Part shown: one piece after another, positions 1-9,038 of the stretch
How the letters are laid out: every line of letters begins with the position of its first letter
Position numbering within the stretch: the stretch's first letter is position 1
Assembly: GCA_900197625.1 (NCBI GenBank)
Contig: FZLS01000027.1
Coordinates: 1 to 33,598 of the forward strand
Source of the DNA: Rhodobacteraceae bacterium Water-Bin34
Lineage (GTDB): Bacteria; Pseudomonadota; Alphaproteobacteria; Rhodobacterales; Rhodobacteraceae
DNA length: 33,598 bases
Direction: 5' to 3'
Notes under the pieces: model-generated
What the model saw: only the letters and a program-made list of their open reading frames with translations
The model's database searches: none
What the model was told of the DNA's origin: nothing
Program-made: the position numbers and the translations under genes

Positions 1-5
1 TTTTA

Positions 6-770
6 CTAACCTTGCGTATTAATAATTTCAGTTTTCCATGTTTTACAATTGATTTTAAGTTTTTCTGAAAGAGGTTTATCTGTAATTATGGTATTTATAT
101 CTGAAAGTGAACAGCTAGTCAGAGGTGCTTTGCGTTCGAATTTAAGATAATCAGCAACTATGATAACTTGTCGTGATCTGTTGATTGCTGTTTGACTTAC
201 TATAATTTCTTGACCGTCATAATCGAGCAAATCTCCATCTGTGTCGATTGCTGAACATCCAAGAATTGAATAATCAAATTTAAATTGTTTAACCATTTCA
301 ACTGTTAGTCCACCAACTATTCCACCATCAAGACGTCTTAGTATGCCTCCAGCTAAAATTATTTCACAATTTTTATTCGCTGATAATATATTTGCTATAT
401 TAAGATTGTTTGTAACTACCAATAAATTATCATGATTTAAAAGCTCTCTTGCAACGGCTTCTGTAGTTGTGCCAATATTTATAAATACGGAAGCTCCATT
501 GGGAATTCGGGAAGCGCATTCAGCCGCTATATTTCTTTTTCCTAATTTATTTAGCAGTCTTCGTTGTTCATATTCAATATTTACAACTCCTGAAGGAATA
601 ACAGCACCGCCATGTACTCGTTCAAGTTTTCCAATTTCTGTTAATCTGGATAGATCTCTTCTTATTGTTTGAACGGTAACATTATATCTCTCTGCCAAAG
701 CGTCGACCGTAACTTTACCGTCTTTACGTGCAATATCTAATATTTCTTTTTGTCTAAAAGTAGAGACCAT
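6..770 (-). CDS. glpR: DeoR-family repressor, GlpR-like
   Basis: Transcriptional repressor of the DeoR family, probably sensing glycerol-3-phosphate. An N-terminal winged helix-turn-helix lies at about residues 18-55 (VTVDALAERYNVTVQTIRRD pattern), followed by the family's HGGAV signature at 53-57. The C-terminal DeoR sensor domain carries the phosphosugar-binding GTTTE motif at 100-104. At 254 aa it has normal length. It is transcribed divergently from glpD, glpK and an MFS gene, which fits a local GlpR controlling glycerol-3-phosphate use. A perfect inverted repeat built from TTCGTT half-sites lies in the shared promoter (909-944) and is the obvious operator. The stop codon lies six bases from the window edge. 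DeoR family is certain; the GlpR assignment rests on the neighbours. Confidence 0.88.
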   Translation of the reverse strand: MVSTFRQKEILDIARKDGKVTVDALAERYNVTVQTIRRDLSRLTEIGKLERVHGGAVIPSGVVNIEYEQRRLLNKLGKRNIAAECASRIPNGASVFINIGTTTEAVARELLNHDNLLVVTNNLNIANILSANKNCEIILAGGILRRLDGGIVGGLTVEMVKQFKFDYSILGCSAIDTDGDLLDYDGQEIIVSQTAINRSRQVIIVADYLKFERKAPLTSCSLSDINTIITDKPLSEKLKINCKTWKTEIINTQG

Positions 771-908
771 AATTTTTGCTCGCTTAATGCTAGATTATAT
801 TCTTTTATAATTGGATCTTGATCTTTAGTATAGTCACTAAAGGTTTCGTAATTCCATTAAGTTATGCTTAAAACCTAAATTTGTTAATCCAAAATTCAAA
901 TAAATAAT

Positions 909-944
909 AACAATAACGAAAATAAACGAACATTCGTTATTGTT
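909..944. promoter_or_regulatory. Candidate GlpR operator, perfect 12-bp inverted repeat
   Basis: AACAATAACGAA at 909-920 is the exact reverse complement of TTCGTTATTGTT at 933-944, with 12 bases between. A second copy of the half-site AACGAA at 925-930 forms a tighter palindrome with TTCGTT at 933-938 (AACGAA-CA-TTCGTT). Three half-sites therefore sit in 30 bases of the glpR/glpD divergent promoter. DeoR-family regulators commonly bind repeated TTCG-containing half-sites, so this is the likely binding site. That it binds this GlpR is inferred. Confidence 0.6.
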
Positions 945-995
945 GCTATTTATTATTAATGATATTCAAGATTCTATATATTACGGAATTTTTTT

Positions 996-2585
996 ATGAA
1001 TAAATATGAAGATAATGATATCGATGTTGATATCTTTGTTATTGGTGGTGGAATTAATGGTTGTGGCATAGCCAGAGATGCTATTGGAAGAGGGCTAAGT
1101 GTTGAGTTGGCTGAGATGAATGATTTGGCTTCTGCTACCTCATCAGCGTCTACGAAACTATTTCATGGTGGACTTCGATATCTAGAATACTGGAAAGTTC
1201 GCCTTGTAAGAGAGGCTCTAATTGAGCGTGAAATACTTCTCAAAGCTATGCCCCATATTTCTTGGCCAATGCGTTTTGTATTACCTTACCATAAAAATAT
1301 GCGATTTGATGTTAATACGCCTACTTCAAAACTATTAAATATATTTATGCCCTGGTTAAAAGGGCGTAGACCTGCCTGGTTAATAAGGTTTGGATTGTTT
1401 TTATATGATAATTTAGGTGGGAGAAAGTTTCTAAAAGGAACGAGTTCACTTCATCTGTCGAATAACAAAGAAGGTGTGCCATTAAAGAACAAGTATCTTA
1501 AAGCTTTTGAATATTCTGATTGCTGGATTGAAGATAGCCGTTTGGTTGTTTTGAATGCTCGTGATGCTGAGATTAGAGGAGCCAAGATCAATGTTCGCAC
1601 GAAAGTAGTGTCTGCAGAGCAAATTAATGGCATCTGGCATTTAACTCTACATTCAATAATTGATGATGCTACGCGAGTTGTAAAAGCAAAAATGATTGTT
1701 AATGCTGGTGGGCCTTGGGTCGAAGATATAATTCAAAACAAAGTACGCTTGAATAGTTCTGAAGGTGTTAGGTTAGTTCGTGGAAGCCATTTGATTACCA
1801 AGAAATTGTATGAACATAATAAATGTTATTTCTTTCAAGGGGAAGATGGTAGAATTATATTCACTATCCCATATGAAACAGATTTTACACTGATTGGTAC
1901 AACAGATGTAGAGCATTTTGATATTTCTATAAAACCTGAATGTACACTCGAAGAAAAAAAATACCTCGTAAACTTTGCATCAGAATATTTTGAAACAAAA
2001 GTCACCATAGATGACATTGTAAAGACTTATTCAGGTGTTAGGCCTTTATATAATGATAATGCATCTTCTGCATCTGCCGCAACTCGTGACTATGTCTTGA
2101 GCATTGATGAGACACTTGGAGCTCCAATTTTAAACGTATTCGGCGGTAAAATTACAACATACAGAAAACTATCAGAAAATGCCTTAGATAAAATTTCCAA
2201 GATATTGCCTAAAGTAGGTGCAAGTTGGACTGCAGGTGTTCCTTTACCTGGGGGTGATTTTAATATTGAAGATTTAGAAAGCTTAATTAACAAACTATTG
2301 AAAAAATATAATTTTCTTGATCAAAAATGGGCATCAAGATTGATAAAAGCTTATGGAACTGATGCTTTTGAATTATTAGGACATTGCGAAAATAGTAAAG
2401 ATTTGGGGATTTCTTTTGGTGCTACATTGACTGAAAAAGAAGTAATTTGGTTGATAGAAAATGAGTATGCAAAAACTGCTGATGATATTATTTGGCGTCG
2501 TTCAAAATTAGGTTTGCGACTTTCAGATCAAGAAATTGTAATACTTTCTAATTGGATAAATGATAACTTAACAACGTTAAGATAA
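996..2585 (+). CDS. glpD: Aerobic glycerol-3-phosphate dehydrogenase
   Basis: FAD-dependent, membrane-associated sn-glycerol-3-phosphate dehydrogenase that oxidises glycerol-3-phosphate to dihydroxyacetone phosphate and feeds electrons to quinone. The dinucleotide-binding motif GGGINGCG is at residues 17-24, and the family block SSASTKLFHGGLRYLE is at about 49-64. The DAO-type domain continues to about residue 370 (GVRPLY, FGGKITTYRKL), and the rest forms the GlpD C-terminal domain. At 529 aa it is slightly longer than the E. coli enzyme. A GGA ribosome-binding site precedes the ATG by eight bases. It is first in a glpD-glpK-MFS run and lies directly downstream of the operator-like repeat. 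Confidence 0.95.
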   Translation: MNKYEDNDIDVDIFVIGGGINGCGIARDAIGRGLSVELAEMNDLASATSSASTKLFHGGLRYLEYWKVRLVREALIEREILLKAMPHISWPMRFVLPYHKNMRFDVNTPTSKLLNIFMPWLKGRRPAWLIRFGLFLYDNLGGRKFLKGTSSLHLSNNKEGVPLKNKYLKAFEYSDCWIEDSRLVVLNARDAEIRGAKINVRTKVVSAEQINGIWHLTLHSIIDDATRVVKAKMIVNAGGPWVEDIIQNKVRLNSSEGVRLVRGSHLITKKLYEHNKCYFFQGEDGRIIFTIPYETDFTLIGTTDVEHFDISIKPECTLEEKKYLVNFASEYFETKVTIDDIVKTYSGVRPLYNDNASSASAATRDYVLSIDETLGAPILNVFGGKITTYRKLSENALDKISKILPKVGASWTAGVPLPGGDFNIEDLESLINKLLKKYNFLDQKWASRLIKAYGTDAFELLGHCENSKDLGISFGATLTEKEVIWLIENEYAKTADDIIWRRSKLGLRLSDQEIVILSNWINDNLTTLR

Positions 2586-2595
2586 TTACGTATTA

Positions 2596-2619
2596 TGCTA
2601 AAAACATATAAAATTAGCA
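2596..2619 (+). other. Small intercistronic hairpin between glpD and glpK
   Basis: TGCTAA at 2596-2601 pairs exactly with TTAGCA at 2614-2619 across a 12-base AT loop, ten bases after the glpD stop. The sequence that follows is T-rich (CTCTTTTCATTTT). It could be a weak partial terminator or an mRNA-stabilising hairpin in the 85-base gap. The stem is short, so this is tentative. Confidence 0.25.
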
Positions 2620-2670
2620 CTCTTTTCATTTTGGTTAAATATTAATTTTGTAGATATATGGAGATTTTAA

Positions 2671-4158
2671 ATGACTTATATTTTAGCTATTGATCAGGGC
2701 ACTACGTCAACAAGAAGTATAATATTTGATGAAAATATGAATATTGTAACAACTGATCAGGTTGAGTTTGAGCAGCATTTTCCTAAATCAGGTTGGGTTG
2801 AGCATAATCCAAATGATCTGTGGGAAACCACTTTAAAAACTTGTCAGACTGTAATGAACGCCCTTGGTCAGAATATGAATAAGATCGAAGCAGTAGGAAT
2901 TACTAACCAGCGAGAAACAGTAATAGTTTGGGATAAAAATACTGGTCAACCAATTTATAATGCCATTGTATGGCAAGATAGGCGTACGTCAGACGTTTGT
3001 GAAAAAATGCGTCTGGCTGGAAACGAAAAAATAATTACAGATCGCACTGGATTATTATTAGATCCATATTTTTCAAGCACTAAGCTCAAGTGGATTTTAG
3101 ATAATATTGAAGGTGCTCGAAAGAGGGCAGAGAATGGTGAATTGTTATTCGGTACAGTGGATTGTTTTTTAATCTGGAAGCTTACAAATGGTGAAATTCA
3201 TGCAACGGATGCAACAAATGCTGCACGGACGATGCTTTATGATATCCACAAAGGCCGTTGGAGTAAAACAATATGTGATTTGTTAGAGATACCGATTAAA
3301 ATGCTTCCAGAAGTTAAAGACTGTGCCGCAAATTTTGGGAAAACTCATACAAATTTGTTCAAAAGACGAATACCTATTTGTGGAGTTGCCGGAGACCAAC
3401 AAGCTGCTACCATTGGTCAGGCTTGTTTTAAGCCAGGTATGATGAAATCAACTTATGGAACAGGGTGTTTTGCTTTATTAAATACTGGTGAAACTCCTGT
3501 AACTTCCAAAAATAAATTATTGACTACAATCGCCTATCAATTTGATGGCAAACCAACTTATGCTCTTGAAGGTTCAATTTTTATAGCGGGTGCTGTTGTG
3601 CAATGGTTAAGGGATGGGTTGAAAATTATTAATGAGGCTGGTGAAACCCAAGAACTTTCTGAAAAAGCTGATAATGAGCAAAATGTTATTATTGTACCTG
3701 CCTTTGTAGGTTTAGGTGCTCCATATTGGAATGCCGAATGTCGCGGGGCAGTATTTGGTCTGACAAGAAATACAGGAGCTCCAGAAATGGCAAAAGCAGC
3801 ACTTGAAAGTGTTGGTTTTCAAACACGTGATTTACTTGAAGCTATGTCAGCAGATTGGCAAATTTCAGGTGTAAGTCCTACTCTTCGTGTGGATGGAGGT
3901 ATGTGCTCTAGTGATTGGACGATGCAGTTTCTATCTGATATTATAAATGCACCAGTTGATAGACCAAAAATCATTGAAACAACTGCTTTAGGCGTAGCTT
4001 GGTTGGCTGGAATGCATATAGGTTTATATCCTGATCTAGATGAATTTTCTTCGAAATGGACAAAAGAAAAAGAATTTAAACCATCTATGGATGAGGAATG
4101 TCGTAATTCAAAGTATTTAGCATGGAAGAGAGCAGTTAAATCAACACTTGAAGTATAA
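2671..4158 (+). CDS. glpK: Glycerol kinase
   Basis: ATP-dependent glycerol kinase of the FGGY family, converting glycerol to sn-glycerol-3-phosphate in the cytoplasm. The N-terminal phosphate-binding motif DQGTTSTR is at residues 8-15, the substrate-binding NQRET at 79-83 is followed by the WQDRRT block, and the second FGGY domain carries GVAGDQQAA and the DGGMCSSDW motif. At 495 aa it matches the usual length. A GGAG Shine-Dalgarno precedes the ATG by about seven bases. It follows glpD by 85 bases and is probably co-transcribed. No glpF-type facilitator is in the window, so the downstream MFS gene or passive entry may supply glycerol. Confidence 0.96.
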   Translation: MTYILAIDQGTTSTRSIIFDENMNIVTTDQVEFEQHFPKSGWVEHNPNDLWETTLKTCQTVMNALGQNMNKIEAVGITNQRETVIVWDKNTGQPIYNAIVWQDRRTSDVCEKMRLAGNEKIITDRTGLLLDPYFSSTKLKWILDNIEGARKRAENGELLFGTVDCFLIWKLTNGEIHATDATNAARTMLYDIHKGRWSKTICDLLEIPIKMLPEVKDCAANFGKTHTNLFKRRIPICGVAGDQQAATIGQACFKPGMMKSTYGTGCFALLNTGETPVTSKNKLLTTIAYQFDGKPTYALEGSIFIAGAVVQWLRDGLKIINEAGETQELSEKADNEQNVIIVPAFVGLGAPYWNAECRGAVFGLTRNTGAPEMAKAALESVGFQTRDLLEAMSADWQISGVSPTLRVDGGMCSSDWTMQFLSDIINAPVDRPKIIETTALGVAWLAGMHIGLYPDLDEFSSKWTKEKEFKPSMDEECRNSKYLAWKRAVKSTLEV

Positions 4159-4197
4159 AGTCATGTAAAGACATTAAAATATTTAAGGAAGTGATTT

Positions 4198-5328
4198 ATG
4201 GATTTTCCACACACTTTTAGGGCACGATTAGCAACACGATTAGCATTCTTTGCTGCAGGGTTTGCAATGGGTTGTTGTGCCCCATTTTTTCCATTTATTA
4301 AAGAAAATGTAAGTGCTGATAAAAGTGAATTTGGACTTTTATTATTATGTCTTGGCATAGGAGCTATAATCGCAATGCCTATTACAGGTATTGTTTCTGC
4401 TAAACGTGGATCAAAGCCTATGATTTTATTAGGTGGATTTCTTATGGCGCTCTTAATCCCAATTCTGGTGGTTGTGGAATCCCAATCTATTTTAGCTATA
4501 ATAATATTTTTACTGGGTGCATCATTGGGCACTCTGGACGTTGCAATGAATGTACATGCAGTTGAAGTTGAAAAAATAGAAAAACGATCTCTAATGTCAA
4601 ATTTCCATGCACAATTTAGTATCGGTGGATTGATTGGAGCTGGGCTAATGACTGTGTTTTTATTTTTTGGAGTTTCTATTTTGATTTCATCATTTATTTC
4701 AGCCAGTATTACTTTTATTGCAATGACACTTACTGTAAACCGCCTCCTTAATGTATCTACAGTTGAGAAAACTAAATTTATGCTCCCAAAAGGAGTTGTA
4801 ATATTGTTGGCAATATTTGCTGCAATTATTTTTTTAATAGAAGGGGCAGTAGTTGATTGGGGCGCTCTTTTGATTATTGATCGTGAGCTTACAACACCAG
4901 AAAGTGCAGGAATTGGTTATATTCTTTTCTCAGTTGCTATGGTCATAGCCCGCCTACTTGGAGATGGAATTGTAAAGGCAATAGGTGAATTTAAAGTTCT
5001 TATATTTGGTGTAATTATTACAATTTTAGGAATATTAATTATTGTTTTATCAAATATAACAATAATAGCATTGAGTGGATTTATGTTTATTGGTTTGGGT
5101 GTAGCCAACCTTGTTCCAATATTTTTTAGTGCTGCTGGAAGGCAATCAGTTATGCCACCCGCTATTGCAATCGCATCTGTAACGACAACTGGTTACGCGG
5201 GAATATTACTTGGTCCGGTTATAATTGGTTATGTTGCTGAAGTTACTTCATTATCAATTGGATTTAGCATACTTATACCACTTATTGTTTTGATAGTAAT
5301 TTTTTCACGCAAGATATCCATAAACTAA
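4198..5328 (+). CDS. MFS transporter
   Basis: Major facilitator superfamily permease of 376 aa with about 12 hydrophobic segments. Segment 1 (residues about 12-30, FFAAGFAMGCCAPFFPFI) and the loop after TM2-3 (SAKRGSKP) fit the MFS A-type loop. The overall look is closest to the small YbjJ/FucP-like MFS proteins of alphaproteobacteria. The start is well supported by AAGGAAGTGA just upstream of the ATG. It lies 39 bases after glpK, so it is likely part of the glp operon and may move glycerol, a glycerol phosphodiester or an unrelated small molecule. The substrate cannot be read from the sequence. Confidence 0.85.
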   Translation: MDFPHTFRARLATRLAFFAAGFAMGCCAPFFPFIKENVSADKSEFGLLLLCLGIGAIIAMPITGIVSAKRGSKPMILLGGFLMALLIPILVVVESQSILAIIIFLLGASLGTLDVAMNVHAVEVEKIEKRSLMSNFHAQFSIGGLIGAGLMTVFLFFGVSILISSFISASITFIAMTLTVNRLLNVSTVEKTKFMLPKGVVILLAIFAAIIFLIEGAVVDWGALLIIDRELTTPESAGIGYILFSVAMVIARLLGDGIVKAIGEFKVLIFGVIITILGILIIVLSNITIIALSGFMFIGLGVANLVPIFFSAAGRQSVMPPAIAIASVTTTGYAGILLGPVIIGYVAEVTSLSIGFSILIPLIVLIVIFSRKISIN

Positions 5329-5354
5329 ATAAAATTTTTAATAAATTTGTATGC

Positions 5355-6035
5355 TTAACTTTTTGATGTTATTTGAGCAAACTTTTCTAAAATGTGCATG
5401 CTTGAGGCAACTGCTGGACCAATTCCAAAGGCAAATATTATTGTTCCAATTCCTACAATTCCACCAAGGTTCCATCCAATAAAAATAACTGTTAGTTCAA
5501 TACCACTTCTAACCCATGCAATAGGAAAGTTTGTTAATTTTTGTAATCCAGTCATCAATCCATCTCTTGGCCCTGGACCTAAATTAGCTATAAGATACAG
5601 TGCGCCTCCAAAGCCTGTTACTAAAACTCCAAGTGTTGCTTCTGCAATTTGTAATAAAGGGTTTTTAAAAGTTGGAAGAATAGGTAATATATATTCAAAT
5701 ACCAATGCAATTATTATTGCATTTAAAATGGTGCCAATGCCAGGAATCTGCTTTAGAGGTATCCAGCAAAAAAGAACGATTAAACTAATAATGAATGTGG
5801 AATATCCAATACTCCAACTTGTGACTTGACTAAGCCCTTGCGCGAGTACAGTCCAAGGACTAACGCCAGCGCCTGAAGCAACCAATAGTGCTTCGCCTAG
5901 TCCAAAAAGAACTAAACCTATTACTAAGAATAATACTGAGATTGGAGGAGGGGATATTGTAAGCGCTTTAGGCGAACTCCAAAAAAGCTTTGGAACACTC
6001 TTTACAGATAAGAATTTTGGTTTTTTTACAATCAT
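5355..6035 (-). CDS. YczE/YyaS/YitT-family integral membrane protein
   Basis: Integral membrane protein of 226 aa with five to six hydrophobic segments after a basic N-terminus (MIVKKPKF). The glycine-rich segment GLGEALLVASGAGVSPWTVLAQGLS (about 43-67) and the block NLGPGPRDGLMTGL are typical of YczE-like proteins of unknown biochemical function. It converges with the MFS gene (27 bases between the stops) and lies 65 bases downstream of the acyltransferase on the same strand. Transport or export roles have been suggested for the family, but nothing here identifies a substrate. Confidence 0.8.
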   Translation of the reverse strand: MIVKKPKFLSVKSVPKLFWSSPKALTISPPPISVLFLVIGLVLFGLGEALLVASGAGVSPWTVLAQGLSQVTSWSIGYSTFIISLIVLFCWIPLKQIPGIGTILNAIIIALVFEYILPILPTFKNPLLQIAEATLGVLVTGFGGALYLIANLGPGPRDGLMTGLQKLTNFPIAWVRSGIELTVIFIGWNLGGIVGIGTIIFAFGIGPAVASSMHILEKFAQITSKS

Positions 6036-6100
6036 TATGAATGCCTTTAAGCTTCAAATATTAGTGTAATGAATAGTTTGTAAAATAAAATAATTATTTA

Positions 6101-6976
6101 TTAAGCACCATCCCAGCGTCTTAACATCCAATACCATTGTTCTGGATTTGAAATAATCCTTTTTGAAAGGCTATCATTAAAACTACGTGTCATTGTCAAG
6201 CTATCTGTGTGAGGAATAGGGTCTTCGAATTCTACCTTGAATTCGTTTTTATCATCAATGCGGATGCCATATGCTGGTATCATCGGTATATTATATTTTA
6301 ATGCTAGTTGGGCTGCAGAAAGTGATGTAAGCGCGTCTAGACCTAGAAATGGAATTCTGGTTCCCTCTGCAACTTTTTCATCCAGTAAAATTGACATTAT
6401 ACCTCCATCCCGAAGGTGTTTTACTAATGCTCTAGTTCCTCTTTTACCTGTTTCTAGAATGGGAAGACCACCTTCTTTGATTCCAGCTAGTAATCTTCTT
6501 TGATAATGCCTATTTGTATTTGGTCTATAAACTGCACCACTTTCCAATCCATTCATCTTCAATGCAGCTCTTATCGCTTCCCATTGTCCAAAGTGTCCAG
6601 AAACTATAATTGCTCCTTTTCCAGTTGCATAGGCGTCTTTTAATGCATCCAAACCAGGCCCAGAAACTTTAAATTTTTGTGTAAATGTGTGAAATTCCGA
6701 AAGATGATATATCTCAAACAATGTACGGCCCATGTTGCGGCCCATTTCGCGTCCTAAGTTGTTCCTAGCTTTTCGTTTCATGTTTGGAAAAGCTTTTTTT
6801 GCTTCTCTATCAAATCGTCGTCTTGCTATTGGAAACCATCTGATTACAACGCTAAATGTTGTTCCTAATGCCCTAGAGCGCATGTCAAAAGCACGCCACT
6901 TAAAAACTGTAAGAGCTGACCACAGGGGAAAATATCTTGCGTGACTGAAAAGTGATTTAAAATATCTAAGAATCAT
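6101..6976 (-). CDS. LpxL/HtrB-type lysophospholipid/lipid A acyltransferase
   Basis: Inner-membrane acyltransferase of the lipid A biosynthesis (LpxL/LpxM, LPLAT) family, predicted to add a secondary acyl chain to a lipid A precursor or a related lipid. The catalytic H(X)4E motif is visible as SGHFGQWEA near residues 125-133. The C-terminal NPEQWYWMLRRW signature, which is diagnostic for the family, is complete. At 291 aa it is a normal, slightly short member. An amphipathic, basic N-terminus is consistent with peripheral membrane attachment. Neighbours say little about the acceptor; some alphaproteobacterial relatives act on ornithine lipids instead. Confidence 0.88.
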   Translation of the reverse strand: MILRYFKSLFSHARYFPLWSALTVFKWRAFDMRSRALGTTFSVVIRWFPIARRRFDREAKKAFPNMKRKARNNLGREMGRNMGRTLFEIYHLSEFHTFTQKFKVSGPGLDALKDAYATGKGAIIVSGHFGQWEAIRAALKMNGLESGAVYRPNTNRHYQRRLLAGIKEGGLPILETGKRGTRALVKHLRDGGIMSILLDEKVAEGTRIPFLGLDALTSLSAAQLALKYNIPMIPAYGIRIDDKNEFKVEFEDPIPHTDSLTMTRSFNDSLSKRIISNPEQWYWMLRRWDGA

Positions 6977-7042
6977 AATTCTGTATGATAGTGTTATTCA
7001 ATAAAGCCAATAACAAAATTATTTTTATTGATTTTAGATTTA

Positions 7043-7702
7043 TTAAATTTTCATGTTATCTAAAGTATGCTCAAGGCCTTTTCTTATGTGTATTTCAAGT
7101 GCTTCCATTGCTCTTGATGAATTGCGTGAGAGTGCAGCATCAAATATCTGTTGGTGTTCTAGCGCAGCGTCTTCTCCTCTATCTGTTATTACAAGCATTT
7201 GGTATCGCAAATATTTGTCAAATATAATTGCATGAAGTGACATTAAGTTCTGAGAATTACACGCTTCAATCGAAGTTTTGTGAAATTCCCAATCATATCT
7301 TTTCCAGGTTTCTTTTTGAGAATAATCTCCAGATAACATTTTTTCTTCTACCAATTTTAATTTGTGGTGAGCTGCTACTAAATTACCTTCCCAGTCAGCG
7401 TCACCATTTTCAATTGAGGTTTTAAGAGCTGAGCATTCTAAAAGTATTCTCAGATTAGCAATTTCTGCTAAGTCTTCGCGGGATACAGAACGAACAAAAA
7501 ATCCACGTTGTTCTGCAGCCTCTACGAAACCATCACTTGATAATCGATTTAATGTTTCCCTCAAAGTTGATACGCTTGCATCGTACTGTTCTTTGAGTCC
7601 ATCAAGTTTCAACTTACTGCCTGGGGCTAAGTTTCCAAAAATGATATCTTTTTTGATGCGTTCATATGTACTGGAGCCTACAGTATTAATAATTTTTGTC
7701 AT
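7043..7702 (-). CDS. GntR-family regulator with FCD sensor domain
   Basis: Transcription factor of the FadR subfamily of GntR. A winged helix occupies about residues 11-70 (YERIKKDIIFGNLAPGSKLK through VSTLRETLNRLSSDGFVE). The all-helical FCD ligand domain follows, with potential metal-binding residues in DWEFHKTSIEAC, ALEHQQIFDAAL and the C-terminal EIHIRKGLEHT. I use the ATG at 7702 rather than the upstream ATG at 7744: TTTGAGAAATTT gives it a ribosome-binding site, and the protein then starts with MTKIINTVGS at a normal 219 aa. It is divergent from the Gfo/Idh and TRAP cluster, which it probably controls with a small organic acid as effector. Confidence 0.88.
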   Translation of the reverse strand: MTKIINTVGSSTYERIKKDIIFGNLAPGSKLKLDGLKEQYDASVSTLRETLNRLSSDGFVEAAEQRGFFVRSVSREDLAEIANLRILLECSALKTSIENGDADWEGNLVAAHHKLKLVEEKMLSGDYSQKETWKRYDWEFHKTSIEACNSQNLMSLHAIIFDKYLRYQMLVITDRGEDAALEHQQIFDAALSRNSSRAMEALEIHIRKGLEHTLDNMKI

Positions 7703-7747
7703 AAATTTCTCAAATAATATGTTAATATTTTTATCAATATACAATTA

Positions 7748-7802
7748 TATGATACTTCTCAACCATATATAATAACCGATTTTATAAAAAATATCATATA
7801 TT
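7748..7802. promoter_or_regulatory. Candidate GntR operator region (TATGATA/TATCATA boxes)
   Basis: The 160-base divergent region between the GntR gene and the Gfo/Idh gene holds TATGATA at 7748-7754 and, inside a short palindrome AATAT-CAT-ATATT at 7790-7802, TATCATA. The same 13-base palindrome recurs exactly at 8935-8947 ahead of the TRAP genes, and related palindromes lie at 8973-8989 and 14496-14514. These are candidate sites for the FCD-type regulator encoded at 7043-7702. The heptamer alone also occurs by chance in coding sequence, so the palindromic flanks carry the argument. Confidence 0.35.
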
Positions 7803-7862
7803 ATTGCGAATCTTAATTCTTTAATGTAGCTTCGAATTATTAACAAATTTCCAGGGAAACTA

Positions 7863-8936
7863 ATGACTAATATTATTAAGCTTGCTGTTGTTGGTGCTGG
7901 GTTGGTGGGGCAAAGGCATATTAATGCGATTTCAAAACAAAAGGATGTTAAACTAGTTGCGATTGTAGAGCCAAATCCTACGGAAGACATAAATTCCTTG
8001 GCTGTACCCTGTTTCTCAAATTTAAAAGAAATGTTTGCAGCTATATCTCCAGATGGAGTAATATTGTCTACTCCAACACCATTACATGTATCTCAAGGCT
8101 TAGAATGTATCGAACGCTCTTGCCCTGTATTAGTTGAAAAACCATTAGCCACGTCTGCTGTTCAAGCAAAGATTTTAACCGACGCGGCTGAGCATGCAGC
8201 AGTCCCATTGCTAGTGGGGCATCATAGACGTCATAACCCATTAATTCAAAAGGCAAAGGAATTAATATTAAGTGGGGAAATTGGTAATATTAGGGCTCTA
8301 CAAGCAACATGTTGGTTTTATAAGCCTGATGAGTATTTTGATATTGCGCCATGGAGAACACAAAAAGGTGCAGGTCCTGTTTCAGTTAATTTAGTGCATG
8401 ATATTGACCTTATGAGATATTTTTGTGGAGAAATTATCTCTGTTCAAGCTCAAATGGCGCCTTCAATTAGGGGCTTTGATAACGAAGATTTAGCTGCAGC
8501 AGTTTTAAAGTTTGAAAGTGGAGTTATTGGGACTGTAACTGTGTCTGACAGCATTGTGTCACCATGGAGCTGGGAATTAACATCTCGAGAATATCCAATT
8601 TATCCAATGACATCTGAGTCTTGTTATTTGCTAGGTGGCTCAGAAGGCTCTTTGTCAGTTCCAGATTTAAAAGTTTGGTCACACAAAGGAGAAAGAAATT
8701 GGTGGAATCCAATTTCTGGAACAATTGCACCTAGAGATGCCTCAGACCCATTAATTAACCAAATAACTAATTTTGCTGATGTAATACGTGGCGATACAGA
8801 TGCTTTAGTTACTGGTCTTGATGGTTTGAAAACTCTTTTAGTAATTGAAGCTATTCAAAAAGCTGCACAAACACAAAATTTAATTGAAGTTGTGAATCCT
8901 TCAAAAATTTCAACAGATGGAGTTGCAGCACAATAA
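7863..8936 (+). CDS. Gfo/Idh/MocA-family NAD(P)-dependent oxidoreductase
   Basis: Oxidoreductase of 357 aa. The N-terminal Rossmann fold has GAGLVG at residues 11-16, the EKP motif that helps form the active site is at 92-94 (VEKPLAT), and the C-terminal alpha/beta domain runs from about 125, with HDIDLMRYFCGE supplying the typical catalytic region. Family members oxidise or reduce hydroxyl groups of sugars, inositols and hydroxylated ring acids. An AGGGAAAC sequence sits just before the ATG. As first gene of the TRAP cluster and divergent from the GntR regulator, it probably performs the first oxidation of the imported compound. The substrate is not identifiable from sequence alone. Confidence 0.88.
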   Translation: MTNIIKLAVVGAGLVGQRHINAISKQKDVKLVAIVEPNPTEDINSLAVPCFSNLKEMFAAISPDGVILSTPTPLHVSQGLECIERSCPVLVEKPLATSAVQAKILTDAAEHAAVPLLVGHHRRHNPLIQKAKELILSGEIGNIRALQATCWFYKPDEYFDIAPWRTQKGAGPVSVNLVHDIDLMRYFCGEIISVQAQMAPSIRGFDNEDLAAAVLKFESGVIGTVTVSDSIVSPWSWELTSREYPIYPMTSESCYLLGGSEGSLSVPDLKVWSHKGERNWWNPISGTIAPRDASDPLINQITNFADVIRGDTDALVTGLDGLKTLLVIEAIQKAAQTQNLIEVVNPSKISTDGVAAQ

Positions 8937-9016
8937 TATCATATATTTTAGAAAATATATTGTATTTTAATAAAGCTATGATATAGCTTAAATAGAAACA
9001 CTGCTATTGAAGCAGT
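8935..9016 (+). promoter_or_regulatory. TRAP operon leader: repeated palindrome, 17-bp palindrome and hairpin
   Basis: This stretch ahead of dctP carries AATATCATATATT (8935-8947, identical to 7790-7802), the palindrome AAGCTAT-GAT-ATAGCTT (8973-8989), and a hairpin ACTGCT-ATTGA-AGCAGT (9000-9016) just before the strong GGGAGGAC Shine-Dalgarno. The two palindromes share the TATSATA core and are candidate GntR operators. The hairpin lies in the mRNA leader and could stabilise the abundant binding-protein transcript. The elements are directly visible; their roles are inferred. Confidence 0.4.
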
Positions 9017-9038
9017 TTAACAGTCTGGGAGGACAAAA

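Noticed and set aside
5392..5829. Plus-strand open frame of 145 codons
   Set aside because: Antisense to the YczE-like membrane protein, whose glycine-rich helices leave the complementary frame open by composition.
6977..7042. AT-rich stem (CAATAA...TTATTG) after the GntR gene as a terminator
   Set aside because: All but two pairs are A-T with a bulge, so stability would be negligible; the base composition alone explains it.
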